NCBI RefSeq assembly: GCF_037996765.1
Contig: NZ_JBBNAD010000006.1
Span: forward strand, 62,001 to 126,000
Direction of reading: 5' to 3'
DNA: 64,000 nt
DNA from: Bdellovibrio sp. GT3
Lineage (GTDB): Bacteria; Bdellovibrionota; Bdellovibrionia; Bdellovibrionales; Bdellovibrionaceae
Part shown: one piece after another, positions 8,970-19,849 of the stretch
Layout of the letters: each line of letters starts with the position of its first letter
Numbering within the stretch: position 1 is the first letter of the stretch
The notes under the pieces: generated by a model
The model's input: only the letters and a program-made list of their open reading frames with translations
What the model was told of the DNA's origin: nothing
The model's database searches: none
Translations under genes and position numbers: made by a program

Positions 8970-10658
8970 CTAGATGGACAACTTTTTCACGTTAAATTTG
9001 TAAATCAACTGATCCACGATAACTTTGGATACGAACACGTTCGCAAACATAGTTGTCACGATACCAATCAACAAGCTCACCGCGAAACCACGCACCGGAC
9101 CTGTACCGAAGTACAATAGGATCACAGCAGTAGCACCTGTAGTTACGTTGGAATCGATGATCGCAGACATCGCACGGTTGTAGCCCTCTTTGATTGCGGC
9201 TTTCAAACTGTGCCCTTGCGCCAACTCTTCCTTGATACGCTCGTTAATCAACACGTTCGCATCGACCGCGAAACCCACCGTCAAGGCGATAGCCGCGATA
9301 CCAGGCAACGTCAAAGTTGCACCGAAAGAAGTCAATAGAGCCAACACACCCAGAACGTTCAGTCCCAAGCACACTGCCACCACGCAACCCATGCCTTTGT
9401 AGTAAACAATCATGAACAAGCAGATCAATGCGGCACCAATGTAAGCACCCATTTTCGCTTTATCGATAGAGTCAGCACCCAAAGTTGGACCCACGCGACG
9501 CTCTTCCAATTGCTCCAAAGAAGCAGGCAATGCACCCGCGCGAAGAGCTGTGGAAATCATTTTCGCTTCGTCCATCATTTGGTTACGATCACGGCCACCA
9601 CCCAAAGTGATTGTCGCCTGACCGCCACCAATACGCTCACGAATGCTTGGAGCGGATTTGATGATTTTATCAAGTACGATCGCCATTTGTCTGCCCGAGT
9701 TTGAACCCGTCAAGTCAGCGAACTTTGTCGCACCTGCAGAGTTGAAACGAAGAGAAACCATTGGCGCTCCGTAGTTGTCATAACCAACGCTTGCATCATC
9801 CAATGCAGAACCACCAAGATCCGTGTCTTCTTTAAGAAGGTACGGAATGGCGCCCGTTTCCATTGAAGTCGCATTCGCAGACTTTTCAAAGTAGATCACA
9901 GACTTTGCAGGCAATTTACCTTTAAGGTCCGCATTCAAACGAGTCACGTAGTCTGAATACTTCATGGAATCCATTTTATAACCGCCCGCTTTTTCAGCGT
10001 CAGCGATCATCACTTGAAGTTCCTGTGGAGTTTTCTCAGTGGATACGATCATGAAATCAAGCTTTGCAGTTGTATTGATCAACTGTTTTGCTTTTTCAGC
10101 ATCCGCCATACCTGGCAATTGAACCAGAATACGGTTTGTACCTTGTTGAGAGATGGAAGGCTCAGCCACACCAAACTCATCGATACGGTTACGGATTGTT
10201 TCAATCGCCTGTTGAATCACGCGATTTTTGTAGTCATTCAAATAAGCATCAAAGTAACGGTACGTAGCCGTTGTATCCGTGGAACCCACTTCTTGAAGGT
10301 CCGCTGGATGCTTTTCAGACATGTATTTTTCAACTTTGGCTTTTTCAGCCGCCGCGAAAGACAAAGTCACTTCACCCGCCTCAAGGCGCTCGGATTTAAC
10401 ATCCGTCAAAGTGATGCCGTCTTTGGCAGTGTCTGTTTTAAGGGAGGAGATCAAACGAGTCGTGGACTCTTTCACCACGCCGTCTACGTCAACGCCCATA
10501 ACAAGGTGCAAACCACCTTGAATATCAAGTCCATAGTTCATCTTTTGTTTAGATGGCCACCATGAGTTTCCGAAATTCACTACGTTTGGCATAAACCAAA
10601 CGAGAGCCAAAATGATACCCAAGGCCGCAGCCAGGGTTCTCCAACGAAGTCCGTCCAT
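8970..10658 (-). CDS. secD: Protein translocase subunit SecD
   Basis: SecD forms the large periplasmic part of the SecDF complex. The 562-aa protein has an N-terminal membrane segment followed by MNYGLDIQGGLHLVMGV, a long periplasmic region including TNRILVQLPGM, and C-terminal membrane helices with GFAVDANVLINERIKEEL, all SecD hallmarks. It is somewhat shorter than the E. coli protein but has the complete domain set. Its ATG overlaps the yajC stop by one base, so translation is coupled. Confidence 0.97.
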   Translation of the reverse strand: MDGLRWRTLAAALGIILALVWFMPNVVNFGNSWWPSKQKMNYGLDIQGGLHLVMGVDVDGVVKESTTRLISSLKTDTAKDGITLTDVKSERLEAGEVTLSFAAAEKAKVEKYMSEKHPADLQEVGSTDTTATYRYFDAYLNDYKNRVIQQAIETIRNRIDEFGVAEPSISQQGTNRILVQLPGMADAEKAKQLINTTAKLDFMIVSTEKTPQELQVMIADAEKAGGYKMDSMKYSDYVTRLNADLKGKLPAKSVIYFEKSANATSMETGAIPYLLKEDTDLGGSALDDASVGYDNYGAPMVSLRFNSAGATKFADLTGSNSGRQMAIVLDKIIKSAPSIRERIGGGQATITLGGGRDRNQMMDEAKMISTALRAGALPASLEQLEERRVGPTLGADSIDKAKMGAYIGAALICLFMIVYYKGMGCVVAVCLGLNVLGVLALLTSFGATLTLPGIAAIALTVGFAVDANVLINERIKEELAQGHSLKAAIKEGYNRAMSAIIDSNVTTGATAVILLYFGTGPVRGFAVSLLIGIVTTMFANVFVSKVIVDQLIYKFNVKKLSI

Positions 10659-11005
10659 TATTTCTTTTCCTCTGTCGCTGTTGCTGCTTTCTGAGTTGTC
10701 GCAATTTGAGTACGAAGCATTTTAACTTTCACGCCATCCGCGATCTCAACAGTCACGAATTGGTCAGTGATGCCCTCGATACGACCCAAGATACCTGAAG
10801 AAGTGATAACTTCGTCGCCACGTTTGATTTCATTCAAGAACTTTTGATGGTCTTTTTGGCGCTTGGATTGAGGACGGATAATAAGGAAGTAGAAAATAAC
10901 GAAGATAAAGATAAACGGAACAAACATCTCAAGAGTGGATGGTTGTCCAGCTGCTGGAGCTGCCGTTTGCGCGTGTGCTGTATTAACAAGAAGTTCGAAT
11001 AACAT
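10658..11005 (-). CDS. yajC: Sec translocase accessory protein YajC
   Basis: A 115-aa small inner-membrane protein with one membrane segment (FVPFIFIFVIFYFLIIRPQ) followed by the charged SKRQKDHQKF stretch and a beta-rich domain with the pattern GDEVITSSGILGRIEGI, as in YajC. It associates with SecDF. A good SD (GGAGG) sits 4 nt before the ATG. A two-hairpin repeat element lies directly upstream (11024-11080). It heads the yajC-secD-secF operon and is separated from tgt by 115 bp. Confidence 0.95.
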   Translation of the reverse strand: MLFELLVNTAHAQTAAPAAGQPSTLEMFVPFIFIFVIFYFLIIRPQSKRQKDHQKFLNEIKRGDEVITSSGILGRIEGITDQFVTVEIADGVKVKMLRTQIATTQKAATATEEKK

Positions 11006-11023
11006 GATTCCTCCAATGATGCT

Positions 11024-11080
11024 GCTTCAGCCTCCACCCCTACCGGGGTTTCGGCACTGCCCGGCAAAGCCGGCACTAAA
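11024..11080. repeat. Two-hairpin repeat element, copy A (upstream of yajC)
   Basis: It begins GCTTCAG and contains a first hairpin CCCC-TACC-GGGG, a linker TTTCGGCACTGC, a second hairpin CCGGC-AAA-GCCGG, and ends ACTAAA. The same layout recurs twice in tandem at 44696-44800 with altered stem sequences that still pair. It sits 19 bases before the yajC start, just outside its SD. It may be a REP-like element or a transcript-processing or attenuation signal. Confidence 0.7.
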
Positions 11081-11120
11081 ATTCAGCATTATTCCATGGA
11101 AGAATCAATAGTTATGTCAG

Positions 11121-13294
<2,174 letters not shown>

Positions 13295-13411
13295 AGGAGG
13301 CCTTCATAGCATAGCTCCTTTGAAGATAGTAGCTGCGAGAGTAACTTTTACCTGACTTTTACAATGCGACTTGATCCCGCCGGCCAATTGCGCAAAAGTA
13401 CACAGCAATTC

Positions 13412-13903
13412 ATGAAATTCACCAGAAACTTGATCCTTACTTCCGTTTTCCTCTTAAGTCCTGTGCTTTTTGCAATGGACAGCGACCTGTTTGGTGAATG
13501 CCCCACATCTAATACTTCTTGTGAATTCTACCGCTGCAAAGCTGCGCAACAGCCTTGCGGTAAAAATGGCTACTGGGAAAACTTCGGCATTCCTTACTGC
13601 GAAGTCTTCGTCAAAGATGAACATAAGTTCAGCCCAGACAGCCAGATCTGGCTTCAGGACGTGCGCCTTTGCCTGCAAGTTCGCCTGCAGGAAACGGCTA
13701 CAGGACTGACTTGTTCCAAAATCAAAAAAGCTGCGATGCACGACCATGTCAGCTGTTACGTCGACACCGGCTTTTGCAACCTGACCATGCGGGAACAGTT
13801 TAAGATCATGTGGTACCTAAAAGGTGCTCTCCGCGACCTGAAAACTTGGCAAGAGGCAGAGCTTTTGCGTCGTGCTTGTCAAAACACCTATTTTCCCCAG
13901 TAG
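13412..13903 (+). CDS. Secreted cysteine-containing protein, unknown function
   Basis: I do not recognise a family. The frame is open from ATG 13364, but the ATG at 13412 gives a clean signal peptide (MKFTRNLILTSVFLLSPVLF then A), so I prefer it (163 aa). The mature part has about ten cysteines, including GECPTSNTSC, FYRCKAAQQPC and HVSCYVDTGFC, and ends with a helical acidic/basic stretch. An even set of cysteines suggests disulphides in the periplasm or outside the cell. No clear SD precedes either start. It is followed 47 bp later by another secreted protein on the same strand. Confidence 0.6.
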   Translation: MKFTRNLILTSVFLLSPVLFAMDSDLFGECPTSNTSCEFYRCKAAQQPCGKNGYWENFGIPYCEVFVKDEHKFSPDSQIWLQDVRLCLQVRLQETATGLTCSKIKKAAMHDHVSCYVDTGFCNLTMREQFKIMWYLKGALRDLKTWQEAELLRRACQNTYFPQ

Positions 13904-13950
13904 ATTCATAAACTCCATCTCGTTAACATAGGGTCCCTTAGGAGAACACT

Positions 13951-15090
13951 ATGACGAAATGGATTCTGATACTGATACTGCCCTTCTTGCCGGCTCTTGG
14001 TTTTGCCAAACCTGAAATGCGCGGACTCCGCGTGGACCCCTCTTATTTCTATGAACTTTATCCTGAAAAAACCGCTCCTGAAATCGCACAATTGGTTGTT
14101 CATAAAGCGATGCAGGCCCATGTGAATACTTTGTTTCTGTATGCTTATGTTTCAAACCATGGCGCCTTTTATCCTACGGACTATCCTTTAACCACCGTCG
14201 AAACTCATTTTGGTGAGAAGAATATTTTCAATGAAATTTACACTTTGGCCCGGGCCCATGATTTTCATGTGGTGGCCGTCATCAACGTCACCGATAATAA
14301 ATCCGTCTGGGATGCCCGTCCAGAGTGGCGATCCAAAACACCGAATGGTGGTGACTACAAACCGATGTCACAAACTTATATTCTGTCGGCTTGGCACCCT
14401 GAGTATCGCCAATGGCTTCAGGGTTTTGTAAAGGATTTGACTGATAAATTTCCACATCTTTATGCGGTCGAAGCTGTTGAACCCACCGTCGATTGCTTTT
14501 GGCGCATGGAAGCTGATTTCAATCCCGAAGCCAACAAGGCCTTCTTTGCCCGCCACCCTGATGGACAGCTTGGAGATAAAAACTGGCTCGTAATGCGCGC
14601 AGAAGGCGTCACGGATTTACTGGGAATTATGGCTGAAGTCAGTCATGCCAAAGGCATCAAAGCTGGTGTTGTGCAAACCTGGCCGGCATTGGCGGATGGT
14701 AGTCTTTCCACTCCGGAACAAATTCGCGATGATGTGGGGTTTGATCTGAATGGTATTCTGAATCTTCAAGGTGCCAAGAAAATGGACTTCGTTGTTGGTG
14801 AGCTTTTATGGCAACAATGGCGCGGTGAATTCGGAAATCCCGTTTTCAATCCAGCGTGGACCTTGCCGGCAGCTTTGGAATTCAAGGACCTGGTTGCAAA
14901 TCGCAGCGAAGTGGTGATTCATATTGAAATCTCCACATGGCATGGGCAACACAGCAGCGTCACTCCGAATCTTGCAGAGTTTCAGGAAAGCCTGGAAGTC
15001 ATCAGTGAGGAGATTCCTCACATAGATGTTTATGACTACAGTCAAATTGAAAATCGCCACGCATGGAATGCGTTGGCGGCGTGGAAATAG
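13951..15090 (+). CDS. Secreted glycoside-hydrolase-like (TIM-barrel) protein
   Basis: A 379-aa protein with an N-terminal signal peptide (MTKWILILILPFLPALGFA). The mature part begins KPEMRGLRVDP and shows a pattern typical of beta/alpha-barrel glycosidase-like proteins: an N-terminal strand, VNTLFLYAYVSNHGAFYPTD, HVVAVINVTD, and an acidic cluster YAVEAVEPTVD that could hold a catalytic carboxylate. It resembles the GHL/family-10-like hydrolases loosely, and substrate and activity cannot be told. AGGAG lies 8 nt before the ATG. It may act on polysaccharide or peptidoglycan outside the inner membrane; that is inference. Confidence 0.55.
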   Translation: MTKWILILILPFLPALGFAKPEMRGLRVDPSYFYELYPEKTAPEIAQLVVHKAMQAHVNTLFLYAYVSNHGAFYPTDYPLTTVETHFGEKNIFNEIYTLARAHDFHVVAVINVTDNKSVWDARPEWRSKTPNGGDYKPMSQTYILSAWHPEYRQWLQGFVKDLTDKFPHLYAVEAVEPTVDCFWRMEADFNPEANKAFFARHPDGQLGDKNWLVMRAEGVTDLLGIMAEVSHAKGIKAGVVQTWPALADGSLSTPEQIRDDVGFDLNGILNLQGAKKMDFVVGELLWQQWRGEFGNPVFNPAWTLPAALEFKDLVANRSEVVIHIEISTWHGQHSSVTPNLAEFQESLEVISEEIPHIDVYDYSQIENRHAWNALAAWK

Positions 15091-15125
15091 TTGAGGTTGA
15101 TAAAGAATCACGCTAAAGTTTGCGG

Positions 15126-15407
15126 ATGAACATAAAACATCTTGTCACTTTCAGCGTGATTCTCACATTCATGATCTCCCCGTTGGCTTGGGGACAAGAA
15201 GAACTTCCGGAAGCATCTCAACAAGAACCCATCACAGGCTATCAAGGCATGCTGCCTTATATTCAGGAAAATGCAGCTATTCGCAAAGAAGCTCAGCAAA
15301 AATATGGTTCTAAAAAGTCCCGCAAAAAGGGCAAGAAAAGTAAAAAAAGCAAAACCTCTAAAAAATCCAAAACAAAAAAGAACCCTGGCAAAGCCAAGGG
15401 TTCTTGA
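15126..15407 (+). CDS. Small secreted protein with lysine-rich tail
   Basis: The 93-aa product has a signal peptide (MNIKHLVTFSVILTFMISPLAWG), an acidic middle part (QEELPEASQQEPITGYQG) and a very basic C-terminal tail of about 35 residues built from Lys/Ser/Thr. A TTG at 15120 is an alternative start. No family is recognised. The SD is weak. The last codons lie within a hairpin that is the intrinsic terminator of the convergent small gene, and the A-rich lysine codons supply that terminator's T-tract on the other strand. The signal peptide argues for a real gene; the function is unknown. Confidence 0.6.
   Translation: MNIKHLVTFSVILTFMISPLAWGQEELPEASQQEPITGYQGMLPYIQENAAIRKEAQQKYGSKKSRKKGKKSKKSKTSKKSKTKKNPGKAKGS
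15378..15405 (-). terminator. Intrinsic terminator overlapping the end of the lysine-rich gene
   Basis: AAGAACCCTGGC, loop AAA, then GCCAAGGGTTCTT form a long stem with one bulged base. Read on the minus strand it is followed by a run of T (TTTTTTGTTTT), so it terminates the small gene at 15428-15625. The hairpin is also the coding end of the plus-strand gene. Confidence 0.8.
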
Positions 15408-15427
15408 ATTCACTAAACGCGGCAGTC

Positions 15428-15625
15428 TTATTTGCGACTTTCTGAGTGAGATCCTTTTTGTGAAGACTCACGATTTTCGCTTTCACTGGAAGCAGACTCT
15501 TCCGCATGTGGATCTGCTGAATGATCCGCCTGTTTATTATGGGCGGCCCGCCTTTGCTCTTTAATACTTCCATCATAACGTTTGCTGGTCTGGCTAAATC
15601 CTCTGCCTTTATTATGTCGAGACAT
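15428..15625 (-). CDS. Small hydrophilic protein, unknown
   Basis: A 65-aa, fully hydrophilic product starting MSRHNKGRGFSQTSKRYDGS and ending in a Ser/Glu/Arg-rich tail, probably disordered. A very strong SD (GGAGGTG) lies 5 nt before the ATG and a clear terminator follows the stop, so I regard it as real although it is short and its frame overlaps a longer reading frame. It faintly recalls small stress-induced KGG-type proteins, but I cannot claim that family. Confidence 0.6.
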   Translation of the reverse strand: MSRHNKGRGFSQTSKRYDGSIKEQRRAAHNKQADHSADPHAEESASSESENRESSQKGSHSESRK

Positions 15626-15853
15626 TTTACACCTCCGTGCCCTTCCAATTTACCAAGAATACTCATTGCTGAAACCGTCACGATGGGCGAGGTTTGCTAT
15701 ACGAAATGGCAATCTTGATGTGGCAATTGTCGAAATCGAATTATTATGTCTCAATCTGAGCCATTCGCAGTCAAAAACCGCACAATACTGACTCCTATTC
15801 ACTCAAAGAAAACGTTCGTTTAACCGATAAATAGATAGAACAAAGGGGATTGT

Positions 15854-18361
15854 TTGAACCATCAAAGTACGTTTCATAAGCAGTTGTTGCGCTCGCAACA
15901 GGGCTCCGTTCTACTTATGGCGATCATAAGTGGCGTGATCGTATGTATCATGTTCTTCGCCTCCATTGCCTATATTGAAACTCAAGCAAAAATGATGGCT
16001 CGCTCGGCGAACAAGACAGATCGCCGCATCGTGATGGATGGTTTGTATGCCTACACCGTCAATGCTGTGAAACAAAGCTGGTGCTTGTCCTCGACTTGGG
16101 TTGAGGAACTGAACTGCACCATGAATCACCCACGCAACACTCAACGACTTTTGCTATCGGACGAAACACTTCTATTCATCCGCAACTCTGGCACTCCACA
16201 TCCGGAACCACTGTCTTCAACACGTTTGAAATCGATTTCGACAACTGTTCAATTGAGCAATTTCACAGAGTCGCATCCTCTCTATTCTGTCGTAAGACCA
16301 CTTAAGGAAGAATACTCCCAAGCCACCTTTACAATCGAGCGTGATGCAACGGCGATCTCTGCCGTTCGTGGTAAGGAAGTTCCGTTGAAAGTCACGATCT
16401 TCCTGAAACACAAATCTGAAAGACAGTATGATGAAACACTGGTTTCAAAAAACATCGTCTATCCACGCGAGCTCAGCTACTTCTCGTTGATTTTAGCAAA
16501 TGATTTATATCTGAATACAAAAGCCAGCAGCGCAAGCAGCGGCAATAATCGCATCAATTCCGCACCTATTGGATCAAGCCCCGGTTTAAGATTCGAAAGC
16601 CCGGTTTTCGTCAACGGTGATATGCATCTGCCAGCCTCTGGACTTCGCCCTGCCATGAAAAACGTGACCTTCGTGGATAAGGTGGTATTGGGCGGCGGGA
16701 AAATCATGCAGGACAATCAGCCTTTCATGGTTAAAACTGCCGGTGGTGAAGGCTCCATGTTTAACTATGAGCTGCCGAACTTTGCGGGACTTCTGGGTGG
16801 ATATGAACTGGATCCAGGTCGCGATACAGGTTTGGATTTCCTTTATAACATCGCTCCCGGCGACACAAACAGCTTCAATTCACAGGTTCTGTGTCGCGCC
16901 CGCTTGATGGCTTCCTACGATCTTTTGATCACGAACCCTTCACAGCTTTGGGCTCGCGCCAACTCAGCTTCGGCGAATCGCGCGCAATTAAGCTTCAATG
17001 TCGGCAACGTGGATAACTTTGTCGAGCAAGCCACTATCAATGGATACGAAGCAATCACGACAGTGCCAAACGTAGCTACGGCTGCTATGTCAAACGCCTC
17101 GACAACGGCGGGAACTCCGATCATGAAAGCCCGCGTGTACTACAACGGTCTTCAAGCACCGGGAGGTGCGCGTGGTGCCTATATCACTGACTTCTACGTA
17201 CACCGTGAAGGCACGGTAACGCTGTACCCAACGGGAACAGCGGGTTCTTCGATCACCATCAGAACCGCTCCTTTGGTGGTTTCGGGACGCACTCAGTTCA
17301 ATCAAGTCGATATGACTGTTGAGTTTAACGGCTCCTTGGACATAGCTCCTTATAAAACCAATGGAAGTGTTTTGTTCAACTCATCCCCTTCTGTGAAGTT
17401 TGTATTTGAGGCCTACGATTACGGTTATCTAAATGGAACCAATCTGCGACCTCCCGGTGGTACGCCATACTTCAAAAACAAAACCAACGGTGTGACTTTC
17501 ACACGTTCTGGCGCCGATATGGTTCTGGTGGCCAACACCAACAATCTGGGTGTGAACTTTAACAAATGGCAGACGAATTCAGGCCTTGAAGCCTCGGCGA
17601 ACTACTCTTTCCCAATTACTTCAGAATACATTGGTTTGCATGTACCAAAAGACACTCCGGAAAATCTGGCAGAATTCGATGACCGCTGTTTTGCAACGCC
17701 GGAACCAGGAAATTCCAATGCGGATTTTTCAGCCTTCCCTGCTGCAACTTGGGACACATCATTCGCCCGCCAGGCGCGCAATGCGTGGATGTTCAATGCG
17801 GACTGGTCGACCCGAACAACGCCAGGATACTATGAAGGTGTCTGGACATACGGCACCAGCTCGACATTTACAACACACTCGCTGGTCAGAGAATGCCGCA
17901 TTGATCCTGATGCAACACTTATTGCGGGAATGTTTGCGTGTGAAACATTCCGAATTATGGCGCGCTCAAAACCACTGCGTATCATTGGAACTGTGATCAC
18001 CAATCAGTTGATTATTGATCCTTCGGCATTCAATGCCGGCATCCGTTGGAGCAGCATCTACCACCCGCAGGCAACGCAGGAGCTTATTAATGCCGGCATT
18101 TTGGGTCGGGATAAAGCAGGTGCCTTGATGAGTTGCGCACCTGGGACACTGGCACCGCTATGGCAGGCCAACATTGGTATTTCTGACCGTTACGCGCACT
18201 GGGTGTGCAACCCTGTGAGCCTGCGTAAAGCAGATCCATTCAAGTGGACCACGGTTGATCCAGACTGCGGTATCGTAAATGCCCGTGATACTTTGGTTAA
18301 ATGCAAAAAACAATCGAAGCGCTTCCTAATCAAGGAAGTCAGCCGCGGAAAGGGGTTGTAG
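15854..18361 (+). CDS. Large prepilin-like protein (PilX/GspK-like N-terminus)
   Basis: An 835-aa protein with a prepilin-like start: a short basic leader ending SQQG (Gly17) followed by the hydrophobic SVLLMAIISGVIVCIMFFA. Position +5 after the putative cleavage site is not Glu, as in tip-located PilX/GspK proteins. The rest is a large beta-rich exported domain with few cysteines. The start is TTG at 15854, supported by AAAGGGG upstream. It is the first gene of an operon with two further prepilin-like proteins, so it is probably a minor (tip) pilin that carries a surface or adhesive domain. The start and pilin class are moderately certain; the ligand is unknown. Confidence 0.7.
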   Translation: MNHQSTFHKQLLRSQQGSVLLMAIISGVIVCIMFFASIAYIETQAKMMARSANKTDRRIVMDGLYAYTVNAVKQSWCLSSTWVEELNCTMNHPRNTQRLLLSDETLLFIRNSGTPHPEPLSSTRLKSISTTVQLSNFTESHPLYSVVRPLKEEYSQATFTIERDATAISAVRGKEVPLKVTIFLKHKSERQYDETLVSKNIVYPRELSYFSLILANDLYLNTKASSASSGNNRINSAPIGSSPGLRFESPVFVNGDMHLPASGLRPAMKNVTFVDKVVLGGGKIMQDNQPFMVKTAGGEGSMFNYELPNFAGLLGGYELDPGRDTGLDFLYNIAPGDTNSFNSQVLCRARLMASYDLLITNPSQLWARANSASANRAQLSFNVGNVDNFVEQATINGYEAITTVPNVATAAMSNASTTAGTPIMKARVYYNGLQAPGGARGAYITDFYVHREGTVTLYPTGTAGSSITIRTAPLVVSGRTQFNQVDMTVEFNGSLDIAPYKTNGSVLFNSSPSVKFVFEAYDYGYLNGTNLRPPGGTPYFKNKTNGVTFTRSGADMVLVANTNNLGVNFNKWQTNSGLEASANYSFPITSEYIGLHVPKDTPENLAEFDDRCFATPEPGNSNADFSAFPAATWDTSFARQARNAWMFNADWSTRTTPGYYEGVWTYGTSSTFTTHSLVRECRIDPDATLIAGMFACETFRIMARSKPLRIIGTVITNQLIIDPSAFNAGIRWSSIYHPQATQELINAGILGRDKAGALMSCAPGTLAPLWQANIGISDRYAHWVCNPVSLRKADPFKWTTVDPDCGIVNARDTLVKCKKQSKRFLIKEVSRGKGL

Positions 18362-18362
18362 G

Positions 18363-18836
18363 ATGAAACTGAACAACAACCGCGGTTTTTCAATGATTGA
18401 ACTTTTGGCAGCTATCGTGGTGGGCGTGATCGTCAGCTATGCCACTTATTCCTACATCACTTATATTTCCAATCTTTCGGCGCAAATGCGACTTACTCGC
18501 GCCTCGAACGACAACGTTCAGGCTATTGTGGAAAGCATTCGTTTCAATCTGTCCCTGTATCAGGTGTCTTTTGAAACCAACATGGCTAAAGAGGAAGCTC
18601 TTTTGAAAAGGGATGTTTTGCCCTTTGGGCTTTCCTACGGGACCATGATCCCGAAATCAGAATGCTTCAAAAAGGATCCTTGCCAGGCCTATTTTGGCTA
18701 CGTCATCGTACCAAGTTTATTTGTTAGAAATTTATATCAGGTCGACCTGAGGGTCGCCCTGCCCGCAGATAAAAGAGTCATTGGTAAGCAGGAGGAACGG
18801 TGGAAACAATACACCTACTTCATCACAGTGAAGTAA
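18363..18836 (+). CDS. Prepilin-type minor pilin-like protein
   Basis: 157 aa with a canonical type IV prepilin N-terminus: MKLNNNRG, cleavage after Gly8, then FSMIELLAAIVVGVIVSYA with Glu at +5. A prepilin peptidase would process it in the inner membrane and it would join a pilus or pseudopilus. Two cysteines (SECFKKDPC) could form a small loop. Its ATG begins two bases after the previous stop, and its 3' end overlaps the next gene by 37 bp. Confidence 0.8.
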   Translation: MKLNNNRGFSMIELLAAIVVGVIVSYATYSYITYISNLSAQMRLTRASNDNVQAIVESIRFNLSLYQVSFETNMAKEEALLKRDVLPFGLSYGTMIPKSECFKKDPCQAYFGYVIVPSLFVRNLYQVDLRVALPADKRVIGKQEERWKQYTYFITVK

Positions 18837-19849
18837 AAAGTAAAAATCCCCTGCAAAATGCAAAGGGCATGACCATCACGGAACTCCTGGTGGTTTTGGC
18901 ACTTGTGGGCGTGGTCGCCTTGGGCAATGCCACGTTCCTGTTTGATTTCACCAATCAATTAAAACGCATTAACTCCGCATCTGAAGGCGACACCGAGTTG
19001 TCTGTTTTGAATATTGCCACAGTGAATATTCTGAAAAAATCAGCGGCCAGCTTCAATAAAGTTGATTTACGCGACGATAATAATCGCAACTTCTTTGACT
19101 ATTATCCTGACGTTCCCTACTCCACTATCGAGGATCAGGCGAAGAATTCTGCGCAAAGATCTTTCACTATGACGCCGGGTCAGGCCAACCGCTATTTCTA
19201 TTTGCTTCAGTCGGAAGAGGCTGAATTTGACTCGGTCATTTTCGATCCGATGTTCGCCTACCGACAATCCTCAGTACCAGCCAACCAACTGCTGAACGGA
19301 ACAGTTCAATATGTGGGATTGAATTCCATCCCGGATTTAAAGGGCACAACGGGTTCATCTCCGAATGGCTCCATGACTCAGATTTTTCAAACGCGCTGGG
19401 CCCCAGGAAAGCTATTTATGTTAAGCTGCCCTACTTATTTGCGCCCCATTGTCGGTGGTTCGATCAGCATCATGACTGCTCCCCGTTTTGCTTCTTACCT
19501 TGGAAAAGTAAGCGGCAGTGACCTTGGACTGCTGTCAAATGCAGAGTCCAAAGTGAACATCATTAATTCTCACCCAATCACCCTGGCCAACTATACAAAC
19601 GTTGATGGATTCATGCGCACACTGCCCGCTGTGGGTGGAGCTGCACCTTTTGTCAAAATTGAACCTGTGACTATGGTACGATTTGAATTACGTGTAAACT
19701 CGGTGACAAACAAGTCGGAGCTATGGCTTCAGGAACTGACAAATGGTCAATATAAAGACGTCAATATGCTGTTATCCGGCGTAAGCGAAGTTAAATTTGT
19801 AAGAAAAGCGATCACCCTCCCTATTATCAGTCTTGAGGTGAAACGATGA
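18800..19849 (+). CDS. Prepilin-type minor pilin-like protein
   Basis: 349 aa with leader ending NAKG (Gly23) and mature start MTITELLVVLALVGVVALG, with Glu at +5. The GTG at 18800 is chosen because GGAGGA lies 4-8 nt upstream, although this places the start inside the previous gene. The C-terminal domain is large and unrecognised, as in GspJ-like or PilW-like minor pilins. The stop overlaps the next ATG (ATGA). Confidence 0.75.
   Translation: METIHLLHHSEVKSKNPLQNAKGMTITELLVVLALVGVVALGNATFLFDFTNQLKRINSASEGDTELSVLNIATVNILKKSAASFNKVDLRDDNNRNFFDYYPDVPYSTIEDQAKNSAQRSFTMTPGQANRYFYLLQSEEAEFDSVIFDPMFAYRQSSVPANQLLNGTVQYVGLNSIPDLKGTTGSSPNGSMTQIFQTRWAPGKLFMLSCPTYLRPIVGGSISIMTAPRFASYLGKVSGSDLGLLSNAESKVNIINSHPITLANYTNVDGFMRTLPAVGGAAPFVKIEPVTMVRFELRVNSVTNKSELWLQELTNGQYKDVNMLLSGVSEVKFVRKAITLPIISLEVKR

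Noticed and set aside
10014-10565. 183-codon plus-strand frame opposite secD
   Set aside because: Antisense to a certain gene and with no supporting start signal or family resemblance.
15358-15681. 107-codon minus-strand frame overlapping the 65-aa gene in another frame
   Set aside because: No SD at its start, it runs through the terminator hairpin, and the 65-aa frame has the strong SD.
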